Shown here: piece after piece, positions 32,893 to 41,328 of the stretch | How positions within the stretch are numbered: the stretch's first letter is position 1 | How the letters are laid out: every line of letters starts with the position of its first letter | Translations under genes and position numbers: made by a program | NCBI GenBank assembly: GCA_942492375.1 | Contig: CALOEL010000014.1 | Span: forward strand, 124,001-188,000 | Direction of reading: 5' to 3' | Source: JAHEAO01 sp942492375 | GTDB taxonomy: Bacteria > Pseudomonadota > Alphaproteobacteria > Rhodobacterales > Rhodobacteraceae | DNA length: 64,000 nucleotides | Notes under the pieces: model-generated | What the model was told of the DNA's origin: nothing | Databases searched by the model: none | What the model saw: the letters and a program-made list of their open reading frames with translations, nothing else

Positions 32893-35800
32893 ATGCGGAG
32901 AGTATATGACTCCGACCTGAAAGCCTCTTTGATACGTGACAGCGACGACCGGATCCGCTCCATCAGCTTTCTCGACGAATTTCCCGAAAACACGAACGCG
33001 CAAGGACGCGGAATACCGAAATCCTTCCTGCGCGGGATGGCCGGCAAGCTGGGTCTCGATCCAGGCGAGCTTGGCAATCTCGATCAAAGCGAGACCTTCG
33101 AAGAGCCAGAAAAACGCGACGCCGAATTGCGGCTGAGCGACGAGAAAACATTTTTTGACACCACCACCTATGTCTATCGCCAGACCTATCTGAACACCCC
33201 GGTCTGGAGCGCGGGCGTCACCGTCACCGTCAAGACCGACGAGGGTCGTGTGCTGTCGCTGACCAATACCAGCGAAAAGGGCATCGACGCCAAACTTCCG
33301 CCTTCCAAGGACCTCGACCGTTATCGCAGACTGTTCGCCACCGGCGAGAAAAGCGATCCGGAGACACCGAAGCAAAAGGGCGGATCGGCCAAGGGCGGCG
33401 CGCAGGCGCAACTCTCTGACATCCTGTCGGAGGCCCTCAAGGGCTACGGCAAGGAAAAGCCGACCGAGCCGAAACTGATCCGCGGCCGTTTCTTCGTCTA
33501 TCGCTACGACGCCGCCAAGCGGCTGACCGACTTCCCCGATTATGGAAAAGAGGGCGCGCAGGACACCGAGCCCGAGGAAGAGCTGACCCTGCCGCTGGCC
33601 GATGTGCCGAAACAGATCAAGGACGGCGACTGGCGGATGGTGGCCGAACTGATCATCCGGCTGGCCCATGAAGGCCACCGGATGAACTGGCGGCTGCTTG
33701 TCGACGTGGAAACCGACGCCGTGCTCTACCTGCGGGCGCTGGCCTCGGGGGTGAACGGGCTGGTCTTCACCTATGACCCGATCACCAGCACCGGCGACAA
33801 CGGAAATGACGCGACCCAGCCCAATGCGGTGCTGAACCCCCTGCGCGATGACGTGATCCTGGAAGGACTGGACCCGCCCGCCGCCGGCACGCAATCTCTG
33901 ACCGGCGAATTCGTGACAGTGGCCGAAGTCGAGAACCCCGTCGTCGCCGCGCCGACGCGGCCCGCCGGGTCGGATTTCGATTTCAACTCGCGCACCAATG
34001 ATTTCGCCGCCGTCAACGCCTATTACCACAACGACCGCTTCTTCCGTCTCGTCGAGGATCTGGGTTTCCCGATCGACACCTATTTCGACGGCACCACCTT
34101 TCCGGTCGAGATCGACCATCGTGGCATCGGCGGTGCCAATAACGCCCATTGCATCGGTGACGGCGACGGCATCGACCACGCCTGCTACGGGCTGATCGAC
34201 AATACCGGCGGCAACCCGATGGGCAATGCCGTGGAGTGGTCCGTGGTGCTGCACGAACTCGGCGGCCACGGCATCCTTTACGATCACGTCAATTCCGCCA
34301 ATCTCGGCTTTGCCCACAGCCAGGGCGACAGCTTCGCGATAATCTTGAACGACTTCGCCTCGGAATGGCACAATGGCGGCGCGATCGACCGGTTCATCCG
34401 CTCGCCCTTCCGCCAGAACCTGCGCCGCTCTGACCGCGCGGTGGCCGATGGCTGGGGCTGGGGCGGGGTGATGGATACCGGCTCTTACAACACCGAACAG
34501 ATCATCTCGACCTGCGTCATGCGCTGTTACCGCTCGATGGGCGGCGATTCGACCGACATCACCCGCCGGGAATTCGCGGCGCGGGCCATGTCCTACCTCT
34601 TGCTGCGCGCCGTCGGCACGCTGTCGCCGGTCAGCAACCCCGCCGGGCCGGCGCCCTATCTCGACGCGCTGCTGACCGCCGATGCCGGCGACTGGACGAC
34701 CGAGGGACTCTTTGGCGGTGCCTATGGCAAGGTGCTGGTCTGGTCCTTCGAGGTGCAGAACCTCAATGACGGCGACCCGCCGCCCGTGGACGTCTATATC
34801 GACGACGGGCGCGGCGGCGAGTACGAATACATCGCCGATTTCCGCGATACCGCCGCAATCTGGAACCGCCGCGCCCCCGACGGCGTAGAAGCGCACCAGG
34901 AACCCGCACTCGGCACCAACTACGCCTATGTGAAAATCAAGAACCGCGGCACGTCGCAGGCCAACAACACGACCGTCCGCGGCTTCCACTGCATGCCTTT
35001 CGCCGGTCGCGTCTGGCCGGAAGACCTGCAACCGATGACCACGGCGGAATTGGGGGCCGGCATTGTCCAGCCCAATGATGCCGAAGAGATCACTGTCGGC
35101 CCCTTCGCCTGGGTGCCCAACCCCAATGCCGAAGGCCACGACACGATGATGATGATCGTTTCGGCCGAAGGCGACCCCAGCAATGCCGACAAGTTCAATC
35201 CGAGCGAAGAGATCGAGGATTGGCGGCTGGTCCCGAACGACAACAACGTTGCCATGCGCGATGTCCGGCTGGAACCGCGGCTTGTCACCGCCATCGCCGA
35301 TAGCGGCGAGTTCGGCAATGTCTGCCGTGGAGCGCACAAGGACATGAAACTCGTGCTCAGCAATAGCGGGTTCGGGATGCTCTCGATAAGCAATATCACC
35401 TCGTCTTCGGGCGATTTCGAATTGCCGAACGTGATGACCTATCCGATCGCCATCGACTCCGGCGATTCCATCGCGCTGCCGATCCGGTTCCGGCCCTCCA
35501 GCTTCGGCCCGGCCTCGGCGACGATAACCGTGTTCAGCGACGACCCCAAAGGCTCGAAATCGGTGCGGGTCTCTGGCGTGTCGAAACCGCCTCGGCTGGT
35601 CTCGATCATCGCCGATCACGGCTATTTCGGCGATGTCTGCCTGAAATCCTTCCGCGACCTGGTGCTGACCCTGAACAACAGCGGGCCCTGCCCGCTCAGC
35701 GTGAGCGACATCAGTTCCTCTTCGGCCGATTTCGTCGTTGCCGATGTCACCTCTTACCCGGTGGTCATTGGGGCGGGCGATTCCGTGCAGGTGCCGATCC

Positions 35801-36339
35801 GCTTCGAACCCAACAGTCTTGGCTCCAAATCGGCCGTCATTACGGTCGACAGCGACGACCCGAAGGGCAAGAAGAAGATCTACGTGTCCGGCAGCGTGCC
35901 GTCAGGCAGGCTTTCGGTCACCGGCTCGACCTGCATCGGCGGCGTCAAGGCCTGCTGTGTCGGCGAACGGACCATCGCGATCTGCAATACCGGCAAATGT
36001 GCTCTGAAGGTCACCCGCGTGGGCTTCAGCCGCAAGAACAAGCACTGGCAGCTCGTGAACAACCCGTTCCCGGCCGCTCTGCAGCCGGGCAGCTGCCTCG
36101 ATCTTCTGATCCGCTACAAGGCGGGCGAGAAATGCCCGAAATGCCTGGAACTGGTGATCGAGAGCGACGATCCGAAGACCCCGGAAAAACGGCTCGACCT
36201 GATGGCCTATACCGTCTGGCAGCAAACTGGCCGGTGCAAGCCGGATTGCGACTGTGACTGCGACTGCAGTTGTGGTGACGACGGCTGCAGCGTTCAGAGT
36301 CTCGATGCCTGCTGCTTCGACGAAGATTGCGAGGAGTGA
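32893..36339 (+). CDS. Large metalloprotease-like protein with propeptide-like domain, ASH-type repeats and Cys/Asp-rich tail
   Basis: A 1148-residue protein. Residues about 85-125 (YVYRQTYLNTPVWSAGVTVTVK) look like the FTP propeptide domain of fungalysin/thermolysin proteases. The core at 370-620 has HELGGHG (H454, E455, H459) and HSQGDS (475-480), in the places where M36/M4 enzymes have HEXXH and the Glu/Asp motif, but the spacing is HEXXXH. Residues about 640-790 form a beta-rich part. From about 797 come two close repeats and a diverged third of the choice-of-anchor/ASH type (SSGDFELPN..., SSADFVVAD...). The end (1115-1148) is rich in Cys and Asp, with a CDCDCDCSC run. No signal peptide or membrane anchor is visible. 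GGGGGG lies upstream of the ATG. Function unknown; protease activity is unproven. Confidence 0.85.
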   Translation: MRRVYDSDLKASLIRDSDDRIRSISFLDEFPENTNAQGRGIPKSFLRGMAGKLGLDPGELGNLDQSETFEEPEKRDAELRLSDEKTFFDTTTYVYRQTYLNTPVWSAGVTVTVKTDEGRVLSLTNTSEKGIDAKLPPSKDLDRYRRLFATGEKSDPETPKQKGGSAKGGAQAQLSDILSEALKGYGKEKPTEPKLIRGRFFVYRYDAAKRLTDFPDYGKEGAQDTEPEEELTLPLADVPKQIKDGDWRMVAELIIRLAHEGHRMNWRLLVDVETDAVLYLRALASGVNGLVFTYDPITSTGDNGNDATQPNAVLNPLRDDVILEGLDPPAAGTQSLTGEFVTVAEVENPVVAAPTRPAGSDFDFNSRTNDFAAVNAYYHNDRFFRLVEDLGFPIDTYFDGTTFPVEIDHRGIGGANNAHCIGDGDGIDHACYGLIDNTGGNPMGNAVEWSVVLHELGGHGILYDHVNSANLGFAHSQGDSFAIILNDFASEWHNGGAIDRFIRSPFRQNLRRSDRAVADGWGWGGVMDTGSYNTEQIISTCVMRCYRSMGGDSTDITRREFAARAMSYLLLRAVGTLSPVSNPAGPAPYLDALLTADAGDWTTEGLFGGAYGKVLVWSFEVQNLNDGDPPPVDVYIDDGRGGEYEYIADFRDTAAIWNRRAPDGVEAHQEPALGTNYAYVKIKNRGTSQANNTTVRGFHCMPFAGRVWPEDLQPMTTAELGAGIVQPNDAEEITVGPFAWVPNPNAEGHDTMMMIVSAEGDPSNADKFNPSEEIEDWRLVPNDNNVAMRDVRLEPRLVTAIADSGEFGNVCRGAHKDMKLVLSNSGFGMLSISNITSSSGDFELPNVMTYPIAIDSGDSIALPIRFRPSSFGPASATITVFSDDPKGSKSVRVSGVSKPPRLVSIIADHGYFGDVCLKSFRDLVLTLNNSGPCPLSVSDISSSSADFVVADVTSYPVVIGAGDSVQVPIRFEPNSLGSKSAVITVDSDDPKGKKKIYVSGSVPSGRLSVTGSTCIGGVKACCVGERTIAICNTGKCALKVTRVGFSRKNKHWQLVNNPFPAALQPGSCLDLLIRYKAGEKCPKCLELVIESDDPKTPEKRLDLMAYTVWQQTGRCKPDCDCDCDCSCGDDGCSVQSLDACCFDEDCEE

Positions 36340-36425
36340 CCGGCGACCGGCTGTTGCCGGCGCAGCACCGGGTGGCGTGAACTCCGTCCTCTTGGCGATG
36401 TGCCGCCTCGTGTAGATTGGCTCGT

Positions 36426-36460
36426 TCGCCTGTTCTGCCTTTGCACCACAGAACAGGCGA
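36426..36460. terminator. Bidirectional hairpin terminator candidate
   Basis: Perfect 12-bp stem TCGCCTGTTCTG / CAGAACAGGCGA with an 11-base loop, between the convergent large-protein gene (stop 36339) and the lipocalin-like gene (stop 36477). No clear U tract follows. Confidence 0.6.
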
Positions 36461-36476
36461 GACCGACGAGACGCTC

Positions 36477-37526
36477 CTAGTTTTCCTCGTATCCGGTCAT
36501 CTCCAGGTAACCGCGGCCCTCGTGACTGCCGAAGAACGATACCGGCCCTTCCCAATAGGGGACCGAGGTCGCCATCCAAGCGCCCGGATTCATCGCCTCA
36601 ACCTCGACGTCGACACCTTTCTCGGGTAGCCTCACCCGCCATCGCACGGGCAGCGTCCGACCGGCGACCTCTGTTTCCGCCAAGGGTTCGGCACTGAAGG
36701 CCCCGTCGCCGTAGGCCGTGGCTTTGCCATCCGGTTCGATCCATGTGGCGGACGTGAATGGCGCGCCCTCCGCGCCGCGCAGCCGGAAACCCATCAGCCG
36801 CGCCCCGGAGGTGAAGGTCAGAGAGAACCAGTCCCAACCCTTCTGGTCCTCCGATAATGGTTGCGACGACCATTCGCGATCCAACCACGCGTCGCCCGTG
36901 ACCGAGACTTCGCCTTCGGGCAACGTCAGCGTGCCACTGATTTCATAGAAAGGCTGCGAGTAGTAGTAGCTCGCCTGCCCTTCCTCCGACTTCACCGAGT
37001 ATCCCCCCGCACCATGCAGAACCAGCGGGCCGGTCGCCTGCAGTTGCATGTCGTAGGCGAATTCCGGTCCGGACGCCTCAATAGACAGGCGCGACATGTC
37101 ATTGCCACGCATCTGCCAATCGTCGATCCAGGCGCGGAAGGGTTCCGCGGTGACACCAGCTTGCCCGATTCCGCCGCGCGCGAGTCGCTCGGTGAAAAAG
37201 TGCGCGTCCGGGGTGGTGACGGCGGCATGACCCATCCAAAGCTGCGGGCTTTGCCAGCCTTCCGTCTCGCCCGGACGCATGGCGCTGCGGAACAAGGTCC
37301 ACTGCAAACCGAAATTGCGTCCATCCTCCGCGGTGAGAGTTGCGGTCAGATACCACCATTCGATCCTGTAATCGGGATGCGGGCCGTGATCGGCGGGAAA
37401 GCTGAATTCCGCATCGGGTCGGGGCAGCGCGAAACCCTCGGCATCGGTGCCGAGCCCCGCAAAGCCCTGCCCAAGCGCTTGGCTCGGCAGAAGGACGAGT
37501 AGAAGCAAGGTTGCCCTAGCGCTCAT
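36477..37526 (-). CDS. AttH/CrtC-type lipocalin-like secreted protein
   Basis: A 349-residue exported protein. Sec signal peptide (MSARATLLLLVLLPSQALGQ), then the AttH/carotenoid 1,2-hydratase-type start FPADHGPHPDYRIEWWYLTATL and matching SYYYSQPFYEISGTLTL and WLDREWSSQPL in the second half. The fold is a double lipocalin-like barrel that binds hydrophobic ligands. Its ATG overlaps the end of the FtsX-like permease gene by 11 bases. With the permease and ATPase it makes an AttEFGH-like set, first seen in Agrobacterium. A carotenoid role is unlikely, since no crt genes are near. Confidence 0.85.
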   Translation of the reverse strand: MSARATLLLLVLLPSQALGQGFAGLGTDAEGFALPRPDAEFSFPADHGPHPDYRIEWWYLTATLTAEDGRNFGLQWTLFRSAMRPGETEGWQSPQLWMGHAAVTTPDAHFFTERLARGGIGQAGVTAEPFRAWIDDWQMRGNDMSRLSIEASGPEFAYDMQLQATGPLVLHGAGGYSVKSEEGQASYYYSQPFYEISGTLTLPEGEVSVTGDAWLDREWSSQPLSEDQKGWDWFSLTFTSGARLMGFRLRGAEGAPFTSATWIEPDGKATAYGDGAFSAEPLAETEVAGRTLPVRWRVRLPEKGVDVEVEAMNPGAWMATSVPYWEGPVSFFGSHEGRGYLEMTGYEEN

Positions 37527-39897
37527 TGCTGAACACCCTCAACAGCCGGTCCGGCGGGGTCGCGGCCAGCCTTGCGGCGGGCCATAGCGCGGCAACAAGG
37601 GCGGCCAACAGCGTCAAAGCCCCAAGCCGCAGGTAGTCGAGCGGGAACAGGTGCATCGGCAATCTCCATCCAAAGGCCTGCACATTGACGATCGCCAGCA
37701 ACACCCAGGCCAGGCCGAGGCCGAGCGGAACCGCGAGGAGTCCGGTAAAGGCGGCAAGGCAAAGCGCGCGCAGCAGTTCTAGCCCGGCCAGCCTGCGCCG
37801 CGTCAGCCCCAGCGCCCAAACCGGTGCGAGCTGTGGAAGCCGCATGGTGGCGAGCGTCAGAAGGCTGATCAGGATCGCAAATCCGGCAACGGACAGCGTC
37901 AGGACATTAAGCGCGGCGGTCACGGCGAAGGTGCGCTCGAATATTTCGAGTGACACCGCTTTGATCCGTGCCTGATCGACGATTGCGCCTTCAGGTAGAT
38001 TGAACTCTTGCTGCAGGTCAGCGGCGACCGCTGCAGGGCGCTCTGTGCGCAGCCCGTAGCGTAGGGCGATGGTCTCTGGAAAACGTCCCTGAAACAGGTC
38101 GAGCCCCATCACGACCTGACCCACCGGGTTGCCGTAGTCGCCGTACACGCCGAGCACTCTATCATCGCCCAGCTTATCTCCAACTTTCAGACCCTGGCGT
38201 CGATATAGCTGTTCGTTGACCAGCACGCCCTCGCCGGCTGCAAGGCGATCCCAGATTTGCGGGACTGACTGCAGAAGCTTCCAGTTCTCGCGGTAAGTCG
38301 CATGGTCGATAACCCCGAAAACTTCGGCGGGCAGCCCGCCAATCCGGGTATCGGCCGAAATGATCGGCAGGATCGCATCGACCCTGTCCACAAGATAAGT
38401 CGTCAGGTCCTCCGCCTCTTCCGGGCTTCGGGCATTGATATAGAGCTCTGACGCGAGTCTCTGATCGAGCCAGCCGACGAAGGTCAGGCGAAAGCTCGAT
38501 ACCATTGTGGAGACACCGATATTGGCGGCCATCGCCAGCAGCAGCGCCATCAGCGCCATGGAGAGGCCGGGCAGCTGCGCGCGGGTATCGGCCCAGAACC
38601 ATTGCGGAACGACATGCCGCGCCAGTCGGGCCCATAGCCGCAGAACCAGGTCCAGGGTCAGCGGCAGCAAAAGCGCCGCGGCGATCAACAGGCAGGCCAG
38701 CAGCGCGAAGCCCGCAAGCAAGCCCTCAGCAAACAGTCCGACCGCAAGACCCGCGAGGCCCAGAACCGCCGCTATCGCCGCCATTCTCCGGCCCCTGCGG
38801 GCCGCGTCAGCCGCCCATGCGCGCGGTTGCGTCGCCGCCAGAAGAGGTAGCCGGTGCAATCGCCAGAAGGCTCCCGCCGCGGCCGCCGCCGTTCCGCCCA
38901 CCGCCATGCCGAGCCCCGACAGGACCCAGGCCGGGCGCAGACTGAGATTTCCGCTTACATCGGCCGAGTAGAGCCCGCGCAGGGTTGCCGCGACATCGGG
39001 AAGGATGGCGCCGGCGAGGACATAGCCCAGCGCGATGCCGGCCAGTCCTGCGAACAGGGCGAAAAGCAGAAGCTCTGTGCCGAGAAGCAGCATCAGCAGG
39101 TTCAGCGGAACCCCGAGCGTGCGCAAGGTTCGGAACACCGGGCGGCGTTGCTCGAAAGCCAGGCCGATCGCACCATAGACTATGAAGATGCCGACCGCAA
39201 AGGATAGCAAGCCGAAGGCGGTGAGGTTCAGATGAAAACTGTCTGTAAGTCGCGCCACGTCGCTCTGACCCTGGCCGTTCCGCACGATCAGATTCTCGTC
39301 GATCTTGGAGAGGTCCGGTCGGCCTCGCGGCTGGCGCTCATGCAGCAACAGACGGGTGAGGCCGTCGGTCTGAATCAGTCTCTGTGCAGCGGAAATGTCG
39401 GTCGTCAGACGCCCCTTCGGCTGATCCGAGTCTATCTGCAACGGTATTCCGAGGTCGGATAGTGCCCCCGCATCATCCGGATGGACTAGGATGAGACCGT
39501 CCCGCGACAGCAAACCCGCCAAGGTATCAAACCCGCGGTCCGAAATCGGCATTGCCGCGCTTGGCAGGGTCAGGGGTTCGATGCCGACAACGCTGAAACT
39601 CCGACCGCCGATCTGTAGCTCTCCCTCGACCAATGGGCTGACCAGCCAGGCCGCGCGGCGCAATGCCACGAATTGTGACAGGCTTATCTCCGACCCGTCC
39701 CGATTGACGATCCGGTCGAAACGGCCCTGCCCGATCGACATGGCCGCGCGGTCATAGCTCGCGCGTGCTTCGGCATTGATCGCCTGCACGCCGGACCAGA
39801 GCGCCGTTGCCAGGGCAAGTCCGGCAACCAGCGTGAATGCCTGCCACGGATTGCGCCGCCAATGCGACAGGAGCGCATGAAGCGCGGTGCCGATCAT
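37516..39897 (-). CDS. FtsX-like ABC transporter permease (AttFG-like)
   Basis: Membrane protein of 793 residues. One N-terminal membrane segment (NPWQAFTLVAGLALATALWSG) is followed by a periplasmic domain, then two FtsX/MacB-type blocks of membrane segments (about 255-450 and 665-790). This duplicated layout is that of lipid- or lipoprotein-release permeases. The ATG at 39897 overlaps the ATPase stop by 4 bases; the open frame upstream runs through the ATPase gene and is not coding. It probably extracts or delivers a lipophilic compound with the AttH-like partner. Confidence 0.9.
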   Translation of the reverse strand: MIGTALHALLSHWRRNPWQAFTLVAGLALATALWSGVQAINAEARASYDRAAMSIGQGRFDRIVNRDGSEISLSQFVALRRAAWLVSPLVEGELQIGGRSFSVVGIEPLTLPSAAMPISDRGFDTLAGLLSRDGLILVHPDDAGALSDLGIPLQIDSDQPKGRLTTDISAAQRLIQTDGLTRLLLHERQPRGRPDLSKIDENLIVRNGQGQSDVARLTDSFHLNLTAFGLLSFAVGIFIVYGAIGLAFEQRRPVFRTLRTLGVPLNLLMLLLGTELLLFALFAGLAGIALGYVLAGAILPDVAATLRGLYSADVSGNLSLRPAWVLSGLGMAVGGTAAAAAGAFWRLHRLPLLAATQPRAWAADAARRGRRMAAIAAVLGLAGLAVGLFAEGLLAGFALLACLLIAAALLLPLTLDLVLRLWARLARHVVPQWFWADTRAQLPGLSMALMALLLAMAANIGVSTMVSSFRLTFVGWLDQRLASELYINARSPEEAEDLTTYLVDRVDAILPIISADTRIGGLPAEVFGVIDHATYRENWKLLQSVPQIWDRLAAGEGVLVNEQLYRRQGLKVGDKLGDDRVLGVYGDYGNPVGQVVMGLDLFQGRFPETIALRYGLRTERPAAVAADLQQEFNLPEGAIVDQARIKAVSLEIFERTFAVTAALNVLTLSVAGFAILISLLTLATMRLPQLAPVWALGLTRRRLAGLELLRALCLAAFTGLLAVPLGLGLAWVLLAIVNVQAFGWRLPMHLFPLDYLRLGALTLLAALVAALWPAARLAATPPDRLLRVFSNER

Positions 39898-40550
39898 CCC
39901 TCGATCCGCCCGTGGCTCAGATGCAGGCGGCGCTGCAATTGGCCAGCAAGGTGCAGTGAATGAGTGACCATCAGTACCGCCGCGTCGGCATCGCGGGCTG
40001 CTTCCAGCAAGAGGGACAGAATGATCGCGGCGTTCTCTTCGTCCAGGTTCCCGGTCGGCTCGTCCGCCAGCAGCAGTTTTGGCCGCGCGGCCAAGGTGCG
40101 GACTATCGCGACGCGCTGCTGCTGGCCGCCCGAAAGCGCCTCGGGATATTTGCGCAACTGATCCTTTAGCCCAATACGTTCGATCAGCGTTTCGGTCCAA
40201 TCATGCTGGTATCGCCCTGCCAGCCGGGCCTGAAACGCGACATTGTCGGCAACGGTCAGGCTGGGAATGAGGTTGAACTGCTGAAACACGACCCCGACGA
40301 TGCCTCGCCGCATCTGGGCGCGTCCGCGATCATCAAGCGCGGTCAGATCGGTGCCGTCGATCATGATCCGCCCGGCATCGGCCGGGTCGAGCCCGGCGAC
40401 AAGATGCAGCAGTGTGCTTTTGCCGCTACCGGATTCTCCCGTCAGCGCCAGCGTCTCGCCGGCGGCCATCTGGAACGAGACGCCGCTCAGAACCTCGATA
40501 CGGCCCTCGGCGCTGGAATAGCTCTTCTCGATGTCCTCGACGCGAAGCAT
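39894..40550 (-). CDS. ABC transporter ATP-binding protein (LolD/MacB type)
   Basis: ATPase of 218 residues from the ATG at 40550 (AGGGAG upstream); an ATG at 40574 would add 8 residues but has a poor ribosome site. Walker A GESGSGKST, signature LSGGQQQRVAIVRTLA, Walker B LLLADEPTGNLDEENA and switch VTHSLHLAG are intact. The short size and VGVVFQQFNLIPSLTVADNV are typical of ATPases that drive FtsX-like permeases. First gene of the three-gene Att-like operon. Confidence 0.92.
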   Translation of the reverse strand: MLRVEDIEKSYSSAEGRIEVLSGVSFQMAAGETLALTGESGSGKSTLLHLVAGLDPADAGRIMIDGTDLTALDDRGRAQMRRGIVGVVFQQFNLIPSLTVADNVAFQARLAGRYQHDWTETLIERIGLKDQLRKYPEALSGGQQQRVAIVRTLAARPKLLLADEPTGNLDEENAAIILSLLLEAARDADAAVLMVTHSLHLAGQLQRRLHLSHGRIEG

Positions 40551-40629
40551 GCCGCAATCTCCCTGACCGGACATCAGCTAGCGCCCGTGTCGAAAAAGAC
40601 AGTCGATGAGTGCAAGGTGGTGCAAGGGG

Positions 40630-41328
40630 TCAAAAACGGGCCCCCAGGCTGTAGCCGGGAGCGAAGCGAAGTTCGACCGTGGTGACTGCATCGTCACCGT
40701 CCCAGGTGATGCGCTCTATTCGGAAGGATGCCTGTCCGGCTGAAGCGCCAAGTTGGCGGGCCTGGGTGGCAGTCAGACACAGGGCCGAAATGACGATGTC
40801 AGAGCGGGTGTAGGGTGCGTTGGACAATAGCCACTCGTTCGCACTGATCCGGTCAAGCGGCGCCTCTGACAGCCCCGGAACAACGGCGGGATCGATCCAG
40901 CGATCTTCAGCCACATAGGGCCTATCATTGGCGAAATGGATCGCAAACACGTTCAGCAATGATCGATCTCCGACCAGATCCATCCGGTCCATTATAGCTT
41001 TTGACGCTCGCTTTTCCGTCCTTTCAACCAGCTCATACCGGTAACGAAGACCCTTTTCTTCGATTTCCTGGCGGATCACCGGAATCTCGAGGACCGCCTT
41101 CCGAATGGGGTGCAGCGCGACCCGCGTGCCTGCCTTCCGTCGTCGGTCCAGCAGGCCCGAATCGGCGAGGGCGCGCAGCGCACGGTTGACGGTTGCGCGG
41201 GCGCAGCCGAATTCCAGCGCCAGATCCGCTTCGTTCGGGATCGGCTCGCCCGGCGCCCACTCGCGGGAATGAATGCGCCGGCGGACCTCCTGCTCGACGG
41301 CTTGCCAGCTCTTGATGGTTTTCGTCAC
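40630..41328 (-). CDS. hutC: Histidine utilization repressor (GntR family, UTRA domain)
   Basis: Regulator of 232 residues that should repress the hut genes and respond to urocanate. The GntR helix-turn-helix spans about residues 5-72 (VRRRIHSREWAPGEPIPNEADLALEFGCARATVNRALRALA). A UTRA ligand domain follows (VFAIHFANDRPYVAEDRWIDP and the closing ITWDGDDAVTTVELRFAPGYS). The start is GTG at 41328, overlapping the hutF stop by 4 bases. The adjacent hut genes and the palindrome at 42713-42730 make the HutC call firm. Confidence 0.93.
   Translation of the reverse strand: MTKTIKSWQAVEQEVRRRIHSREWAPGEPIPNEADLALEFGCARATVNRALRALADSGLLDRRRKAGTRVALHPIRKAVLEIPVIRQEIEEKGLRYRYELVERTEKRASKAIMDRMDLVGDRSLLNVFAIHFANDRPYVAEDRWIDPAVVPGLSEAPLDRISANEWLLSNAPYTRSDIVISALCLTATQARQLGASAGQASFRIERITWDGDDAVTTVELRFAPGYSLGARF

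Noticed and set aside
32872..35619. A 915-codon open frame on the minus strand
   Set aside because: Antisense shadow of the 1148-residue protein gene; no ribosome site and no recognisable domain.
36235..36339. Cys/Asp tail as a separate small peptide or bacteriocin gene
   Set aside because: It is in frame with the large protein and has no ribosome site or start codon of its own.
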